Of a stretch of DNA of 8,885 nucleotides, positions 6,954 to 8,885 are shown piece after piece. Below the pieces are notes generated by a model that was given only the letters and a program-made list of their open reading frames with translations, was not told the DNA's origin and made no database searches. A program made the translations under genes and the position numbers. Every line of letters begins with the position of its first letter. Positions within the stretch are counted from its first letter, which is position 1. Origin of the DNA: an uncultured Helcococcus sp. (GTDB lineage: Bacteria; Bacillota; Clostridia; Tissierellales; Peptoniphilaceae); the NCBI GenBank assembly GCA_937926545.1, contig CALAZW010000005.1, positions 1 through 8,885 on the forward strand. Reading direction: 5' to 3'.

Positions 6954-7948
6954 ATGAGGAAAGTTATTAGCTTTATTATGGCCTTGTCTATAATATTTAC
7001 AGGAATAGTTGTAGTAGATAGTCAAGTAAAGGGCCATGAGGAAGTTTATCCTTTTGAAATTAGCCAATTGAATTATGATGGCTTTTGGAGCGGTGGATAC
7101 TTTAAGTCGTCAAATGTATATTAGGCAACTAACGAATATCCAATGAACAACTATAAGAATCAAAATAGTCCTGTAATAAAATATATAGAATTTGATAAGG
7201 ATAGATATGAAATAGGTGATATAATTAAGGCCGAGTTAAGGATTGAAAGCAAGTATCCTCTAGATAAATTTTCTATGATTTATAGACTACCAAGTGGTCT
7301 GGGCTTTATACCTATGTTTTTTGAAAAAGTTAATAATCAGGTTTTTAGATATTAGGGCAAAATAACAGATAAGTGGGAAGTTGGAACTTATAGTATTAAA
7401 TATGGGAATGTTAAGGATACCTACTTTATTTTAGGTTATAATATTTATAAAAATCCAATAGTAGCACAAAATCATATATTTCCTAAATTTTATGTTAAAG
7501 ATCCAATAGGTGAGAAAAAGCCTTTAGAAAAGATAGATAATAAGAAACAAAAATTATATGAATCAAAGGGAGTAAAACTTAGATATCTTGAAGGAGATAG
7601 ATTTAATGAAAAAAACTATGTTTCCAAGGGGTTAGATGTAGAGATATTTATGGAAATAACTTGGTTAACCACTACCCAATCGGTAAGGAGTTGGGTGGAT
7701 ATGAGGGAAAAAATAAAATATACTTTAAAGATGGTAATGAAAGGTCCTATGTATATAAAAGGTTTGTTGAAGAAGATGGAATTACTAGAGATTATAGGTC
7801 TTATGGGGTAAATGTTAGGGATAGTTTTGGAAATAAATTAGGTTATCTCAAGAAAGGAAGTAAGGTTAGAGGAACTAGAAATGGGGCCCTTATAGAGATA
7901 ATTTATAAGGGGAAAAAGGCAAGTGTTCACAGTAAGTATGTTTATTAA
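6954..7948 (+). pseudogene. Broken gene for a secreted protein with an Ig-like region and two SH3-type (SH3b) repeats
   Basis: Read through its lesions, this encodes about 331 residues. An N-terminal signal peptide has a positive start (MRK) and a hydrophobic core to about residue 21. An Ig-like surface-protein segment follows, around IEFDKDRYEIGD and ITDKWEVGTYSIKYG. Two C-terminal SH3b-like repeats begin at about 7628 (GVRCRDIYGNN) and 7805 (GVNVRDSFGNK). SH3b domains usually bind cell-wall peptide or glycan. TAG stops interrupt the frame at 7122-7124 and 7353-7355, and the sequence continues in the same frame after each. A -1 shift is needed at the G run 7628-7631, which restores the reading KGVRCRD and is consistent with loss of one G. 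The ribosome binding site and ATG are intact, so a 56-residue secreted fragment could still be made. The later ATG (7143) and TTG (7661) starts lack ribosome binding sites. Terminator 7972-8015 follows. Confidence 0.85.
7628..7945 (+). repeat. Two tandem SH3b-like coding repeats in the pseudogene
   Basis: Translating the frame that ends at 7948 gives two related blocks, from about 7628 to 7771 and from 7805 to 7945. Each starts G-V-x-x-R-D-x-x-G-N-x-L, continues through a G-K or K-G turn, and ends in an aromatic/valine stretch (YVYKRFV and SVHSKYVY). The similarity supports the view that the frame upstream of the TTG at 7661 is genuine coding sequence, and it places the frameshift at or just before 7631. 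Confidence 0.6.
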
Positions 7949-7971
7949 AGTTTAATATTTACATATAGCTA

Positions 7972-8015
7972 TTAAGAGCCCTTAATCTTTTTGATTAGGG
8001 CTCTTAAACGTTTTT
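7972..8015 (+). terminator. Long hairpin terminator between convergent genes
   Basis: TTAAGAGCCCTTAATC (7972-7987) pairs with GATTAGGGCTCTTAA (7993-8007): 15 bp with a single bulged T and a TTTTT loop. On the + strand, TTTTT (8011-8015) follows closely, so it should terminate the broken gene's transcript. On the minus strand it begins 6 bp after the DeoR stop codon, but the sequence beyond it is only mixed A/T, so termination in that direction is less certain. The DeoR stop codon overlaps the + strand T run. Confidence 0.85.
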
Positions 8016-8763
8016 AATATATTAAATTTTGATCTTTTAATAGGTCAATATATTTATCACTTGGTTTCTTGTCAGTGATAAAGTAGTCAATTAAATCTAA
8101 GTCTCCAATTAGATAAAGGGAGGTTAGATCAAATTTAGTGTTGTCTAGTATTAAATAGGTTTTTTTAGAGTTCTTAATCATCTTTTGTCTGATGATACCT
8201 TGGGCTATATTTCCATCTGTTATTCCCTTTTCTGAAAGTCCCCTACAGGATATAAAGGCCTTGTCAGCGAAATAACTGGCAAGTAGTATTTCAGTATCAG
8301 GCCCTAGGAAGGATCTGGTTATAGGGTCATATTTTCCTCCTATCAACATAAAGTCGAAAGGATTGTAGATGGCTGCATACTCTGCTACCTTAAGTGAATT
8401 GGTAATGATGGTAACATTATCCAAGTGTCTTATATGAGGTAGTATATAGTAGGCTGTAGTACTGGCATCTATAAAGATGGTATCCCCATCCTTTATTTCC
8501 TTGGCACAAAGTTGTCCTATATAGTCCTTGTTTTCTTTAAAAATAGATTCTCTAATATTTATAGGTATGTCATTTTTGACAGTGGTATTTATATAGGCCC
8601 CACCGTGGGCTTTTTTTAGTTTTCCTTCTGATTCTAAAAGGGTGAAGTCTCTTCTTATTGTTTCGTCTGATACATTGAATTCTTCACTTAAGTCTTTAAC
8701 AAAAACAGACTTGTTTTTTGTTAAAAGCTCCATTATCTTCTGTCTTCTTTCCTCTGGTAACAT
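8014..8763 (-). CDS. DeoR/GlpR-family transcriptional repressor
   Basis: This 249-residue cytoplasmic regulator has the normal DeoR-family length. The N-terminal winged helix-turn-helix (about 1-57) runs from LPEERRQKIMELL through VKDLSEEFNVSDETIRRD to KLKKAHGGA. The C-terminal sensor domain, related to ribose-5-phosphate isomerase-like folds, shows DGDTIFIDASTTAYY, VTIITNS, LIGGKYDPITRSFLGP and the late block ending in LILDNTKFD. In this family it binds a phosphorylated sugar or related intermediate, which releases the repressor from DNA. AGGGGAG precedes the ATG on the minus strand by about 6 bp. It converges on the broken SH3 gene and is not part of the PTS operon. Its target is more likely to its right, outside the window, or its own promoter. 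GC content resembles the PTS operon rather than the neighbouring pseudogene. Confidence 0.92.
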   Translation of the reverse strand: MLPEERRQKIMELLTKNKSVFVKDLSEEFNVSDETIRRDFTLLESEGKLKKAHGGAYINTTVKNDIPINIRESIFKENKDYIGQLCAKEIKDGDTIFIDASTTAYYILPHIRHLDNVTIITNSLKVAEYAAIYNPFDFMLIGGKYDPITRSFLGPDTEILLASYFADKAFISCRGLSEKGITDGNIAQGIIRQKMIKNSKKTYLILDNTKFDLTSLYLIGDLDLIDYFITDKKPSDKYIDLLKDQNLIY

Positions 8764-8789
8764 AATTCACTCCCCTTTATTCTTTTGTT

Positions 8790-8824
8790 ATTATATCATA
8801 AAGTTACTTTATTTAAAGTTGTAA
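8790..8824 (-). promoter_or_regulatory. Probable promoter of the DeoR-family gene
   Basis: On the minus strand, TATAAT (8795-8790) and, one step upstream, TATGAT (8800-8795) are good -10 boxes 20-30 bp from the start codon. TTACAA (8824-8819) lies 18 bp upstream of TATGAT and could serve as a weak -35. The -10 region is convincing; the exact pairing is not. Confidence 0.55.
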
Positions 8825-8831
8825 GCTATAA

Positions 8832-8880
8832 ATACCCTATTTGATAAAAAGATAAGTTATTTTTTTATCAAATAGGGTAT
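8832..8880. repeat. 19-bp perfect inverted repeat at the right edge of the window
   Basis: ATACCCTATTTGATAAAAA (8832-8850) is repeated as its exact reverse complement at 8862-8880, around an 11-base centre. As RNA it would form a stable, mostly A/T hairpin on either strand. No T run follows the stem on the + strand, and on the minus strand only TTTATAG follows, so it is not a textbook terminator. It lies just upstream of the DeoR promoter. It could be a terminator of a gene coming from the right, a regulator-binding region, or a small repeated element. Confidence 0.85.
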
Positions 8881-8885
8881 ATAAA

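Noticed and set aside
6792..7067. Minus-strand 91-codon frame across the gap and the signal-peptide region
   Set aside because: No ribosome binding site and no recognisable protein features; it overlaps the better supported start of the secreted-protein gene.
7122..7355. Possible recoding of TAG (pyrrolysine or suppressor) in the secreted-protein gene
   Set aside because: TAG ends ordinary genes here (flippase, EIID, SIS enzyme), and the same gene also carries a frameshift, so decay is the simpler explanation.
7143..7355. A separate 70-codon gene starting at ATG 7143
   Set aside because: It is in frame with the signal-peptide segment at 6954, has no ribosome binding site, and is only the middle part of the pseudogene.
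7661..7948. A separate small gene starting at TTG 7661
   Set aside because: There is no ribosome binding site, and the first SH3b repeat begins upstream of this TTG in the same frame, so it is the tail of the broken gene.

Overview
The window looks like a piece of a low-GC Gram-positive (Firmicutes-type) chromosome. It is AT-rich, ribosome binding sites are strong AGGAGG-like sequences, and there are intrinsic terminators, a mannose-family PTS, and GntR- and DeoR-type regulators. A Peptoniphilaceae/Tissierellia or clostridial host fits the style, but nothing here fixes the genus. There are no rRNA or tRNA genes, no CRISPR array and no recognisable insertion sequence.

Layout. (1) Positions 1-1251: the 3' part of a very AT-rich MurJ/MviN-type flippase gene, closed by a clean intrinsic terminator at 1317-1338. 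(2) Positions 1532-6701: one compact operon on the + strand. A strong promoter (TTGACT, 17-bp spacer, TATATT) drives two tandem GntR/UTRA regulators, then PTS EIIB, EIIC, EIID, a double-SIS sugar-phosphate enzyme and EIIA, ending at an intrinsic terminator. Genes are 8-16 bp apart or overlap by 11-20 bp. (3) Positions 6702-7948: an AT-rich non-coding stretch, then a secreted Ig-like/SH3 protein gene broken by two in-frame TAG stops and one frameshift. (4) Positions 7972-8015: a long hairpin terminator between convergent genes. (5) Positions 8014-8763: a DeoR-family repressor on the minus strand. Upstream of it, at the window edge, is a 19-bp perfect inverted repeat.

How the operon probably works. 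EIIA (His10) and EIIB (His13) pass phosphate to a sugar moved through the membrane by EIIC and EIID. The sugar 6-phosphate is then handled by the SIS protein, which keeps the Glu-His pair of the GlmS/FraB-type isomerases and deglycases (E238 and H254, 16 residues apart). No kinase, aldolase or second enzyme is present, so one step should yield a central metabolite. That suits an amino sugar or a fructosamine (Amadori-type) compound, but the substrate is not determined. The two GntR regulators are expected to control their own promoter. Three TTGGTAT half-site-like repeats, spaced about 68 bp apart around it, are candidate operators.

The most interesting points are the paired, translationally coupled GntR/UTRA regulators with spaced operator-like repeats, the unassigned substrate of the PTS-SIS module, the multiply broken secreted SH3 gene, and the large inverted repeat at the right edge. 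I found no clear evidence of an entirely new kind of system.
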